Of a DNA stretch of 64,000 bases, positions 1-10,739 are shown piece after piece. Every line of letters begins with the position of its first letter. Within the stretch, counting starts at the first letter, position 1. The position numbers were made by a program, and so were the translations under genes. The notes under the pieces were generated by a model. That model saw only the letters and a program-made list of their open reading frames with translations, was not told where the DNA came from and made no database searches. The DNA comes from Takakia lepidozioides (lineage: Eukaryota; Streptophyta; Takakiopsida; Takakiales; Takakiaceae), in contig CM060731.1 in assembly GCA_030704615.1 (NCBI GenBank), positions 21,266,001 to 21,330,000 on the forward strand. The letters run 5' to 3'.

Positions 1-279
1 AGGGGCCGCATTCCTGAGACAAGGTTCATTAACACTTTGACTGTGGATTTTTGAGATAGTTGGCTCCCTGGATTTGGATCAGGCTTCGTCGCTCGGACAA
101 ATCGGCACCGCATTCCTTCCCATCGCTGCATCCCCCTTCTACCAGGGAGCTTGCCCGCACGCCATCCTGGGAGTCTTTTGTGCACATCTCCCATGGCGGA
201 AAACCCGAGCGCTACAGTGTACTGCCCTCCTCATGAGCATAGAGCTTCATTTCCGTGCAGAGGGGACATATGCCGGGTG

Positions 280-2531
280 ATGGAGAAATATCTGTGCGTT
301 CGATACCACCTGAAACCGGGGTCGGTTTTTTTGGAGGAGGAAAGGAAGGACTCAAACGGCGTTGTTGTCGAGAGTATTGTTGTGTTCCACGATGATTTCG
401 GCGATGGCAGCGAATGGCGAGTTCCACCATCGGACAGCGTCATATACAGGGCTGTTGGGGACTTCATTTGCCCGCCAAATGCACCTTCTATCCTGGCGCC
501 TTCCACAAAACAATCCGCGAATCAGAGAGTGGCTACCTCAAAGAGAAAAGTCCGCAACGAAGTAAATCCAGATCCGAACCCATCCATGAAGACGAGGTCA
601 CAGGAACGAGACCGATTGGACAGGCACAGCTCATCAACCATTTTGAGCTCAGGAGAAGGTTCCGAACTCCACATTTAAGTGTGCGCATTGCAAAGAACCA
701 CCACACTGCATGTCTGTTTGTAATGCCAAGCAGTTCTATGTGTTGCACCGTTTCCCTGACCTCACCCGAGCTTGCATACACGTTGGTTCCCATTGTCATA
801 AATTGGCGAGGGGGAACTCGCGGGAGGCTGCCCACGAGGCAGAGTAGTTCGTTCAGGAGGAGGTTAAGTTGAGACCGGGTGCCAAACCCAAACAGATACA
901 GCTCCAAGCCGCCCATAAGATGGCATTGGTCAGAATTATGTCGGAAGACGGCTCCGATAGAGTTCCTCTCGATGAGAAGGAAATGGAGGCATTGCTGGAG
1001 TCGGTGTCCCACGTATGTTCACCGAATGTCCGAAACCACATTGTCTCATGCAAACAGAAAATAGGGCGTGGCTCGGATATGCACTCCATTCTGGAGGTGA
1101 AGCGACGATGTGGATATGACTACATTCATGGAAGTAGGTTTCCAGGACAAGAGACTGAGGCAGATCGTTGTTTCGTATTCAAAATGTCCACGTGTGGACC
1201 TGGCAGCGGCGTCGAACTGGTCGACAGGATGACGAGTGGGGACTTATCAAACAGTTGGGTCATGTTCGACCATATCAAGCGAATTACAAATCACCAGTGG
1301 GTGACAATGGGTGCACATGTCTACGACACCACTGCAGGATGCTAATGACAATTGCTATTTGTGAGATGAAAGGAGAGGACACACAATCGGAGATGCTTCT
1401 TTGGCAGGGAATAAACGAACAGATGGCCAAGGTGGGATTGCCCCCTCCCAATTTCCGTGGTTTCATGGCGGACAATGCACAAGCAAATTGGGCTGCCATC
1501 CAAAGGGTGTACGGGCAAGACCCCAATGTTCCCATGGAAGGCAAGGAGAGATCTTGTGGGTTCCATTTTCTGGAGAGCCTTTCGCAGTACACAACCAGGC
1601 TCGTGGCGCCAGATTTCAGAGAGGAGCACCGTTCCATGTGTCTTTCGTGGAAGCGCGCTCCCACCTTGGATGATGCAAAGACACAGTTTGTATGTATACG
1701 GGCTTGGTGGACATCGTCAGGTGCTGTAAGGAAATCAGACGAGGGAGCAATGGTCAGTTGGCTAGCATGGTGGCATTATCGTTTCCTCCAGTTCGGCGAC
1801 TATATGCGGGAGGTGAGTTGCACGAATTCGCGTCCCGTTGAATATTATTCTTGGCATTATTTGTAACTTGCTTGTAACCTCAACATGTGCTTGTGCAGGA
1901 AATGTGTCTCGACTCCGACACCGACATGCCCACGACAAATATGGCCGAATCAGTGCATTCTTCCTGGCGTGCCTCCTCTGCGGCGCATCTGGTAGACATC
2001 CTCATTGTCACAACGGAGGACATTGTGAGGTCAATTATGCAGCAATGTAGGTATAACGAGTTCTTGAAAGGGGAACAGTGGGGCTTGGGGCCGGACAGGC
2101 AGAAAATGCTGATGCGGACTGCCTCCAGATCAAAGAATCCTCGGAAGTGGGCGGCGGCCTTGCAAGAAGGCCTTCGGGACACGCCATTGCTTCGAAGAGG
2201 CCAACATTTGGAAGGAGATGTTCATACCCGTCCAGTGAGACGAAGACTTGACGAGGCACCTGGCGGGGAAGAGGATTCATGGCGAGCTGACAAGAATATT
2301 CGCACGCTCCCTCGTGGTCCCGTGATGTTGCCCGAGGAGGTCTCGTCGAGCACCGCAAGTCCTGCACGTTCAAGATCGCCATCTCTTTTGAGCACATGGC
2401 ACGTGCCCGAGGAACATAACGAGCCATCTGTAGTAACGCAGTACAACATACCCATTGTGGAGACAAGAGTGTCGGAGTCACAGTGGAGAATTGCAAGGAC
2501 ATTGCCGGCATTTCGAGGGAAGTGCTGCTAA
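280..2531 (+). pseudogene. MULE-like DDE transposase, decayed
   Basis: Cut-and-paste transposase remnant. A Cys/His-rich segment begins at 674 (C-A-H-C, further Cys, then RACIHVG), followed by a helical region and a catalytic-core region. Core landmarks are MFDHIKRI with VYDTT near 1270-1335, TIAICEM near 1350, FMADNAQANW near 1465-1495, a CGFHFLESL segment near 1556, and TTNMAESVHSSW near 1935-1970. The TTNxAES motif is typical of Mutator-like transposases, and a related family is widespread in mosses and lycophytes (from memory). Lesions are a frameshift near 674, an in-frame TAG at 845-847 and a frameshift at 1330-1345. A canonical phase-0 intron (1813-1898, GTGAGT to TGTGCAG) joins the two last reading frames cleanly, so the ancestor was a spliced gene. 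The 5' limit is a guess from an ATG at 280. No terminal inverted repeats were recognised. Confidence 0.72.
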
Positions 2532-2580
2532 GGAACTTCTTGCACTATATTCAGACGATTCTAGATTATATACCCAAGAA

Positions 2581-3393
2581 CTACAGAATGCTCCTTCTTA
2601 TCTCTCTGAGTGTATTAGACGAATAGTCTGGAGGTGTATATTTTGGGGATCCGGTGATACTATCAGGAGACGCAGGGGAGTATCCTGGAGATCCGGAGAC
2701 GTCCAGTAATTCCAGGACTCCCCCCCTCGTTGCAGTGTCCAGGAGGAATTTTGGAGGGTAATATCTTTCAGATCCTGTTGTGGATTCAAAAGATGCTGGC
2801 GAGTAACCCGGAGATGCTGGATATCCAAAAACGGTCACTCATATCGCTGCCAATGTGTCCGGGGAATAGTCTGAAGGGGTGTATTTCGGATAATCTTGGG
2901 AATAGGCAGGAGATCCGTTGACATCATTGTTTACATGAACGCTTTCTCTTATTTCCTCCAGGGAATCCTTACAAATGTCTTCAGGTGTATTGTTCGGAGA
3001 TTCGGATGCGTTCCGCGGGGATTCTACAGTCACATTTTTGTCATTGACAGACACTTTGTTCAGCTCAGTAGACCCCCAACTGGATTTTTCATTTGGTTTC
3101 GAAACACCATGTTTTTGATCTGGATGGTCCGCTTCCATCACGTCTACCGAACACCGTCTCTTGCTCCAATTTAATCTGGCGGTCTTGTACTCATCGTCAG
3201 ACACCGGTTCCCCAACCTCATTCCTCTTTCTCATTTTGACATAAAAACTAATCAGAGTGTGTAACTGGTTGACCCAAAGAAATATCGAACCTCCACTGGG
3301 TAGTGGAGGTTTCCAATTATCGTATCCCAGTCTCGTTGGAAAGTATGTGTCACACTTACGATGTTCACATATGATTTTATCACTCGTTCCCAC
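2581..3393 (-). pseudogene. Low-complexity repeat protein with YSP-like units, one in-frame stop
   Basis: Unrecognised protein. One continuous minus-strand frame runs from 3393 to 2581 and is interrupted only by TGA at 2839-2841. The first ATG is at 3234, giving a basic, charged N-terminus (MRKRNEVGEP, WSKRRCS). The C-terminal half holds three degenerate repeats of about 40 residues: NTPEDICKDSLEEIRESV, YTPSDYSPDTLAAI-stop-VTV and YTPPDYSSNTLREIRRSI. They are separated by GSPAYS, SPGYSPAS and SPGYSPAS. The stop falls exactly where the other repeats have Arg, so a CGA-to-TGA transition is the likely cause. The YSPxSP spacing resembles the RNA polymerase II CTD heptad, but I see no polymerase sequence and make no functional claim. 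Being broken, it may be a pseudogene or part of a mobile element. Confidence 0.45.
3288..3311. repeat. 24-bp hairpin repeat, copy 1
   Basis: Left arm AACCTCCACT, loop GGGT, right arm AGTGGAGGTT, giving a perfect 10-bp stem. The palindrome also lies inside the minus-strand frame 2581-3393, upstream of its first ATG. Confidence 0.9.
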
Positions 3394-3489
3394 ATTGTCT
3401 CAAACTGATTTTCAATTTTCCCGGAATTATCCGATTTCGTCCTTACTTTGAAAAAATGCCATTCAGCTTCCCCATACAGAATTCACGCG

Positions 3490-3513
3490 AACCTCCACTG
3501 GGCAGTGGAGGTT
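3490..3513. repeat. 24-bp hairpin repeat, copy 2
   Basis: Same arms as copy 1 (AACCTCCACT and AGTGGAGGTT), with loop GGGC. The flanks differ from copy 1, so only the palindrome is shared. Confidence 0.9.
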
Positions 3514-3659
3514 CCAGTTTTTGGTTCCTCATGTGCATGACATGGGTCTACGAATAGTCTACTCTGGCCTGCACGAAGCCTACTATTAGCCTATGTCTAC
3601 AGTAGAATACAAGTACACTAGGCTATCGTGGTTTTTCAGAATTGCCGAATTCGACAAAA

Positions 3660-4580
3660 TTGGATAAGAAATGAAAATTTCCATTCAGAATCGAATTTGA
3701 ATGGGAAGAAACGCATCAACTATTGATTGACAAGAACAAACTAACGCTGGATTTGGGGATCAAGAAAATGGTTGAGAAATAAACATCCGGGCATTTTCCG
3801 AAACCACTGTCCTAAAAAAACCACCACAATGAACAAAACAAGCAATACAACCAGCACGGTAATCTCCCGCCACCCTAAACCATTACCCTAATCGACCAGA
3901 ACAAGCACACACAAACCCAATTGCACACAAAACCACCACACAAAACCACCCTACAAACCATCGGTGAATTGAAAAACAACAGTGAAGCAATGACACAGGA
4001 ATGCACTTAAGCACAAAATGGAGCAGGAGTGAAATGAATTGACAGAGAATGAAACATGATTGAAGCAAACAACGAAGCAAACAATGAAACAGAAACCTAA
4101 TATGCACTGAAGCACGGACTGAAGCACTGAAGACAGTGCAAGGCAGCATAGAATGAAGCAGGATCCAAACGAATTGAATCTAGAATATGCCACATGAATC
4201 GAGAGCGGGCCAACACAAAACTGAGAACAGACCAACACATGAATTCAGAACAGGCCAACACAAAACATGAAACAGAAGAGGAAAAGAGGGAGTTTCCAAT
4301 GGACTATGACTTAGGGCTACAAAGAGGTAGGTTCTAGTGGTAAAACTTCACTTTCGAGGCATCCCCCACTAAACATGTCCCCGCCTAAGGAGGCCAAGGC
4401 GCATGCAGATCTGTTGAAGAACCAACTCGGACTAAGGTTCTTCCAAACAATCGACCCATTGAGGATCATCACTTTGCGAGGTACTGGTCTGAAGCAAGTA
4501 CCATGTTGAAGGAATTAATTGCCTTCCAAGTTGTACATGGGTACATTTATACCAAGACCAAGGAGGTAGCAAGTATTGTC
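3660..4580. other. No gene seen; A-rich low-complexity DNA
   Basis: The stretch is rich in imperfect short repeats such as GAAGCAAACAA and CAGGCCAACACAAAAC (about 4000-4270). The open frames here on the minus strand are compositional and Cys/Phe-rich, and do not look like proteins. I see no promoter or RNA gene. Confidence 0.5.
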
Positions 4581-4589
4581 ATGGGCTGT

Positions 4590-5089
4590 GGGTTATACTA
4601 TGCTGCTTGTTTTCTGGCACGTTATCACATTGAGCAGCAGAAGATGCAATCGTGATTTCTGAGTTATTCCAGTGGGGATCATTGGGTCTTACCTTCAGTG
4701 CCACCTCATATGTACCTATATGATGCAAAGGTTATGATGCAGAAGGATTCTCAACTTCGTTCATGGTTTCATTCGGCTTGGAACAATTTGACAACACAGA
4801 AATTTGGCCCTGACGAGACTCTGATACTATTGTTTCTTCAGCGGACTCTTTTGACATGGCAGAGGACTACGCAATTCAGATGGCAAAGAAAAAACAACGG
4901 GGATCTCCTATGCCTGAGAGGTTACCACGATATCAGCCAAAGGAGGGACTGACATTTCCAGGTAGTGCTCAATCATCTCCGTCAACCAGTGACAGGACTT
5001 GGGCTCGCACACGGAGTCCTTCACGAGACTCTCACCGTCAGAAGGGTGCTCGCTCACAAAGGTTTGCTAATGAGGACACGGTTTTTTGA
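4590..5089 (+). pseudogene. Coding remnant of unknown family, frameshifted
   Basis: Unrecognised. Two overlapping frames read as one protein if a frameshift near 4815-4830 is allowed: the first contains SQLRSWFHSAWNNL and TQKFGPDE, the second continues as SADSFDMAEDYAIQMAKKK and PMPERLPRYQPKEG and ends at 5089. Codon composition looks protein-like, unlike the surrounding A-rich DNA. The basic, Ser/Arg-rich tail would suit a nucleic-acid-binding protein, but that is only composition. A stop lies upstream near 4650 and the true 5' end is not visible. Confidence 0.35.
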
Positions 5090-5368
5090 GAGGGGGAAGG
5101 GTAAAAACAAATGACACGTCCCTCACAACTGGAGTCCCAAACGCCTCCTTCAATGTGTCAGCATCCATGTGTCGATAAGGCAGAGGACAGGAGTCGAATG
5201 CGTCATCACAAAAGATCAGGGTAACTGAAATGGTGGACGAACACAAGTGGTGTCCGTGGCAAGTTCCATCCCTAGAAACATTCAGGCAATCTCCTGAGGC
5301 AACAACTGAAGGAGATCCAGGAAGCGACAGAAACACCCTTTGGCCTACTTGGAACCCATGAAGTTAGT

Positions 5369-5392
5369 AACCTCCACTGGGCAGTGGAGGTT
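5369..5392. repeat. 24-bp hairpin repeat, copy 3
   Basis: Perfect arms AACCTCCACT and AGTGGAGGTT with loop GGGC, identical over all 24 bases to copy 2 although 1.9 kb away. Confidence 0.9.
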
Positions 5393-5636
5393 TAGTAAAA
5401 TCCTATTGCAGGACTGAAGATTAACTGAAAGAAAGAACGTCGTGCCACCGAAAGGAGAAACTTTAAGTATAACTTTTTCAACGGTTTAGAATGAGAAAAA
5501 CAATATGGATTGAAAAAGTAAAGTCAATGTTTGGATCTACACTGGGACTGATGAGACACAATTGGAATTAAATTGGAGTATGAGGGTGAAGTATAGACTA
5601 CATCTATCTGAACTGTCAGATGAAGTCACAAATGCC

Positions 5637-5660
5637 AACCTCCACTGGATAGTGGAGGTT
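5637..5660. repeat. 24-bp hairpin repeat, copy 4
   Basis: Perfect arms as in the other copies, with loop GGAT. Stem conserved while the loop varies. Confidence 0.9.
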
Positions 5661-5770
5661 GGATGATATCTGTTGATGAAATCAACCACATGGATGAACA
5701 ATGGATAATGAAGAAGCCCTCTGTAGATGAAAAATTGATTCTATGGATGGATGAATATTAATGTGGCGAC

Positions 5771-5785
5771 TGCCCAGTGGAGGTT
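5771..5785. repeat. Half copy of the hairpin repeat
   Basis: Only the loop side and right arm survive (TGCCCAGTGGAGGTT). The left arm is replaced by unrelated sequence. Confidence 0.75.
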
Positions 5786-5789
5786 TGGG

Positions 5790-7611
5790 AGTAACTTTAG
5801 ACAAACAAAAGGAAGTTTAGCTGGCACACATGGAGAGTACACAAAAAAATAAGTATCATACTATCCTACATGAGAAATGTGCAGTTGACACTTGAGACTA
5901 AGGAAGCAGGGAGAGACTTAGAGGCTGCTTCAGAAGTACCCTATGGGCAGAGTGGTGCAGGACAGGCAAAGAGGTACACATTGTCCAGAGAGGTGCGTGA
6001 GAGAAAAGAAGTAAGTGAGAGGTTCAAAGTGGGAAGTTGGTATTGTGTGGAATCGGACGGTATATAGAGGTGACATGTAACTTTCATCTTTGAATCGCTC
6101 CAATGGCAGTGTGGTATGCTTTCTCTCCCGGATCGATTGTGGCCACCGTGGATTAAGGCGGAATCGAACGGCTTATTTCATTCGCGAAATCACGGCTTCA
6201 TTGAAAGTGTGCAGAATTTTCCATTTATTGACAGCAGCCATTGTCACATTAATTATGGAACAAACGATAACGGCCGCGATCAGACTGAATTCTATCGTAC
6301 TTGTACGTTAGTAGGACTACAAGTCTGGCATCATAATCGTGCAGCTCTGACAGCAGACTATGGAATAAGCGTGAAGGATGTCGATTCTGACAAGTGGCGT
6401 AGAGAAATGAAGTCAGGCGGCTAATCGCCACCACTTATTATGGACTGCACATTAACAATCGATCATTATAATTAGCTGGGAGGAATCCGGAGGTGAACCA
6501 TAAAGCACTTTGAGATTGTTCTCTATATATTTATCGTGCTGTTACAGTGAATAAAACACTTGGGCAGGGCGGGGCATTTCATGCCGGCGCATTGCATTGG
6601 ACATCATTTTGGTGCATTACAGGTGTGCGGAATGCTCTGCCGTGCATTGCTTGCTTGCACATGTTTAATGTAGGGATGGACCCCTCGTGTCGGGTATCCC
6701 TTGATAAATGGGCAGTCCCTATGGTGGCTCTGGACCTTAAATCGAGGAATGCCTGACACGAGGGGCCATCTACTATCCTTAAAGCCATATGTCACATGGC
6801 ACTTGTGGGTGTTGTCAGGGAATATTGACGCCAGGCGGCTAACAGCCGAAAGTAATTGTGGACGGCTCATAATGAGACAATGATTATACAGTGTGACGAA
6901 TCCATAGGTACAACGTTGTGTCCTATGGTAGATTGAGTTCGAAACGACTGCCTAGGCGTGTCACGTGGGTGGTCACATGTGTGTTTGGGGCGTGGGTTAA
7001 GGTTTGTTGGCATCGAATCTATTTTAAGATTTTTGTAAGCGTGAGGGTTGCAGAGTCTGACCAATGGCGTCATTACAATCATTTCGTCCTTTTTTCATTC
7101 GTCTATCCAGTCGTCTGTCCAAACGTGTGTGCATTCGTGGAACAAAAGTTGAACTAATTTCATCTGTGTGGATGGACAGTATTAATGTTAGATTGCGTGG
7201 ATGGGGCAGAACATCCATTTGGGCCACGCGACCGTTCGATTTCGGACGGAGGCGATGGTTCAGATCATCCTTGAAGGTCGCTTATAAGGGGCGCTCTTTG
7301 ACCCCGGCCTTTGGGCTTCCCATTTTCTACGCGTAATCGTTGCGCGAGTGAGAGCTTAACAGTTGAGAGAGGAGAGCATGAAAGAGAAGAGTTTTGGAGC
7401 TCGTTTTGCAGCGACTGGACACTGGAGCGTGGAGAGAAAGAGAGCAGACTTGGCCGAGTGCAGAGAGAGGAGAGGGTGAAAGGTGAGAGAGTGAAATAGG
7501 CGAAATTTGAAGAGCGGGGAGGAGAGACCAGACAGTGGCGAGTGGAGATTGACGAGTGTAGAGGCGAGAGCACAGTGCAATTACCGGCAGGCGGAGGTGC
7601 GTAATAGAGTA
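5790..7611. other. No gene supported; short inverted repeat and GA-rich tract
   Basis: Several overlapping frames exist on both strands but none resembles a known protein. An 11-bp perfect inverted repeat, CCCCTCGTGTC at 6681-6691 and GACACGAGGGG at 6755-6765, brackets a 63-bp loop. Near 7280 there is a TATA-like CTTATAAGGGG followed by a purine-rich GAGAG tract (7360-7560), which could be a decayed promoter or an LTR edge. I cannot choose between these. Confidence 0.4.
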
Positions 7612-8046
7612 TCAAACGAAGGACTGTGGTTGCAGGGGCACCAAAATGGCCGGCACAAGCAGGTAGGCAGGTAAGCTGAGTTTAATGAGATGGTGACCCA
7701 AAAATAACTCCATTACCTCTGTTTGTGAATGAAGTGTTGGGCATTCCCTCAATTGCTTGTAACAGAAGTCAGCCATTTTCAAAGCTATTCTCCTCTTGTC
7801 TCGTTCTCCAAACCCCACCCTGGCATCTTCCACAGAACCTTGCCCAGACGTTGTAGTAGCCGCATTAATCTCTGCCTCTTTTTGGGCTTGAAGTCTCTCC
7901 CTATACATTCTTTTCTGGTCAGCGTGGGTTTATTTGCGTGCATCCTCGGTGGGCCTGGCTGCAGCCAACAAAGCCAGTTTTGCCCTTTTTTGAGGGCCTG
8001 GTCTTACCTCTCCATTTACCCTATACTTGTTCTTCTTGTTCCCCAT
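7612..8046 (-). pseudogene. Unknown coding remnant with one in-frame stop
   Basis: Unrecognised. Starting from the ATG at 8044-8046, one frame reads a lysine-rich N-terminus (MGNKKNKYRVNGE, GPQKRAKLALL), hits TAA at 7930-7932, then continues as RMYRERLQAQKEAEINAATTT, ERDKRRIALKMADFCYKQLRE and HSQTEVMEL. The two halves look like one protein: charged, helical and coiled-coil-like. A possible splice donor (GAG followed by GTAATGG) ends the plausible coding part near 7712. It lies just downstream of the SEN1-like fragment on the same strand and might belong to the same element, but nothing proves that. Confidence 0.4.
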
Positions 8047-8279
8047 TGAAAACTGATACAACTGTTAGCACAATATAGAGATCGGAAACCAGACAACAGT
8101 TTGCTTAAGTGTACTCTCTCTCCCAATGGTTGTCCCAGTCCAATTCAGTTGTATGAAAACATGGCCTGCAAAACAACCCAAAGCAAATGTGAGAAGAATA
8201 TCAACACTCTCGGTTCTGTTGCACCAATTTACACCAAGTAGGAAAATCTGCAATGAATATGACAACAAATGGGAGAGCC

Positions 8280-8545
8280 CCCACCTTTACTTGTTATGTA
8301 ATCAGCCACAAACCCAATGCTTCCACGATTTACTTCACCATTCCTATTATTCTCTCGCCCTTGTCGTCCGGACTGTGGACAAAATCAGAATGTCGACTTC
8401 ACGTCCTTGAAACCCATCCACAGTATTGAACTCAATGTCACATGCTGCACCAGAACCTAGTGCACGAGTAAAGCGATTTTGAAGCAGTAATAGCTGGTGC
8501 TTGTACAGTGTAATTATTATCCCAAAGCGCCCTAGCCTCACCTCA
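8280..8545 (-). pseudogene. SEN1/UPF1-type superfamily 1 helicase fragment
   Basis: The C-terminal RecA lobe of an SF1 RNA helicase is recognisable: GRFGIIITLYKHQ, then DIEFNTVDGFQGREVD at about 8392-8436 (motif V, where VDGFQG is the signature), then ILILSTVR (motif VI strand). After a one-base shift near 8350-8370 the frame continues as NRNGEVNRGSIGFVADY, which matches the stretch before the terminal RRMNVALTRAK motif of SEN1-like proteins. That terminal motif is absent. Only about 85 residues of a protein normally over 800 residues long remain, so this is a decayed or captured fragment. Confidence 0.68.
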
Positions 8546-8609
8546 GCTGAATACCTGGTAAAATTCCACCAAACGCAGCAGCAGCAAAGAACGCATATCA
8601 TCAGCAGGA

Positions 8610-10735
8610 AAATCGCATATCATCACAATACAACATCATTTTGAACCCCCAAGGATGCACCTTGAGAGGGACCCTGTATATAATCAAGTCTCCTGCTATA
8701 GGGCAGTCAATGCAATATGCCGGTAGGGGTTCCCACTCAAAAACAGGATGAGCACGATAAGGCATGAGATTGCTATGGTGGCGGGAGCCCTGGATAGAGA
8801 ACCTATCCAAACTAACGCATAGTACATCCTCTTACTCATGCTCAACTTGAGGGAAGATTTTGCACATCAAGTCACTTATTGACACCATGTTTTTTGCCCC
8901 CTGATCTGTTTTAGATCTGGGGCTGGTGAGGTAATGCGCAGGCTATAAGTAGCTGCGATTGAAGTGTACGCGACCTACAAGCAGCTTGCGTACCCAAGAC
9001 TTGAGCTAGTAGATGGGGCTGATATGGTTCAGATTGTGACCCTCACAAACGCAAACACAATACCACTTACAGCTAGTTATCACTATACAAAGATTGCAAC
9101 CTCCAAAACTCACACATGTATCACATAAATACTACACAGGGCACTTTCTTGGAACTTAGGTGAGCAACATAGACAAATGAATGTGCGTGCGTAGTGAGTA
9201 CGACAAGAGCAAAACCAAACACCCGAATGCTGGAGGAAATGGCGAGGTTGCACGAAGATACGTCAATGGCGAGGTTGCACGCCAATACTGCCCGTGTCGC
9301 ACCCCGTATCGCACCCCGTATCCAACGTGTTCTAGGCTGTTGTGCGCTCTAGTGCATTACATAACAACTGAAAGCATATCATGCATGGCTATCTCTGCAC
9401 ACTCAAAAATATGAGAAAGAAGATCGATAGCACGAATAGAACGTTAGGCCATTAGGGCAAAGGTGTATGGGCCACACTTGCAAACGCGCAGACATTTTGA
9501 AAATCTACGTTGACAGACCACCCGGCGACGGGTGACCCGCCGTCTCGCACACTCCATGCGCGAGACTGTTGTCTTGAAGCTTTTCATGCAGAATCCATGG
9601 CGGACGCAGCCGCTCAGTCCATATCTCACGGTAGGCAGCTCGAACGACTTAGTTTTTTTCACCAAAATGGCATACGTAGCAACCTTTAGTGTCTCCTGCA
9701 ACCCCTTTGCCCTTATGTGAATGTTACATTATTTTCTAGATTTTCCAAAATATACACCAATGTAACTCTCTTCATGAAAAATCATCAAGCAGTTCATTCC
9801 TTCATAAAAACCTCCATATCATTGTAAAGTGCCTTAGGGAGTCTTGAAAGCTACACTTCTTATGAAAGGACCATAGCATGAAAATGAATGGAAGAAGGTC
9901 TAATGAATTAGGATGTTCCAAGATAAAATGATAGATTTTGAAAATTTCTCACATATCTCATAAACTAATTCTTAGGGCTACATTGTGGTTTCCACGTATA
10001 ACGGTGACCTTCCTACTGGACATTAAAATCCCTATGTGAATTGAAGTTTTCCACCACTCCAATTGATTCCATATAGTCCACAACCTTACTTTGGACATCA
10101 TACATACTTTTACGTTTGGACTTCATTCAATGCTCAAATCTCCATGGATTCCAAAAAGAAAACCACCGTTGTTTTCAGCACAGAATAAGGATCAATGATT
10201 CATGTCTAAACTTTCAAAATGCACTTATATCCAACATCCATGTCAGTCCTTCTATGTGGCACTGCATTCGCAGAGAGCTTGGGACGTCCATTTTGGGTGG
10301 ACCGTAGCATGCTTTGACCCGACAGGCTGAATTCACATTCCCTTGACACCTTGTATGGTCACATGTCTCGGGGTGAATACAAATGATATGGAATCTATTT
10401 CATCTTGCTCAAGTTGGACTGCTTGGTGGCATATTGAGATTCTGACAAACTGCAGGTTGGTCCTTATGCCTTGGCTGATGCATGACCTGCCATAATTAAT
10501 GGCTGAAAAGGTAGGTTGCTGCAACCCGTGGGTCATGTCCAAGACGTATGTGTGAAAACGTGTCTTGAAATTGTAATAGGGCAGGCTGGACCATGGTACC
10601 TTGCCCCGTGCATAACCTCGACAATTCTGTGCTCCTTCAATACTTTGACCTGCTGGTAAGATATGTGTACAGGCTGAACCAAGAGGCCTTGCAGCCTGCA
10701 CTGGGAATATAATATCTTATCTTGTCCCACACAAG
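8610..10735. other. No gene supported
   Basis: Only shadow-like frames. Small tandem duplications occur at about 9238-9290 (AATGGCGAGGTTGCACG twice) and 9297-9322 (CGCACCCCGTAT twice). AGGGCAAAGG near 9453 and its complement near 9706 could be ends of a 270-bp inverted-repeat element, but the arms are too short to insist on. Confidence 0.4.
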
Positions 10736-10739
10736 AACA

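Noticed and set aside
2581-2838. RNA polymerase II CTD
   Set aside because: YSPxSP units are few, irregular and embedded in 40-residue repeats; no polymerase core sequence is nearby.
3288-5785. CRISPR-like array from the regularly shaped hairpins
   Set aside because: Spacing is irregular (about 200, 1880 and 270 bp), and the context is a plant nuclear genome.
9445-9720. Inverted-repeat transposon from AGGGCAAAGG ends
   Set aside because: Arms are only about 12 bp with a mismatch and no target duplication; could be chance.
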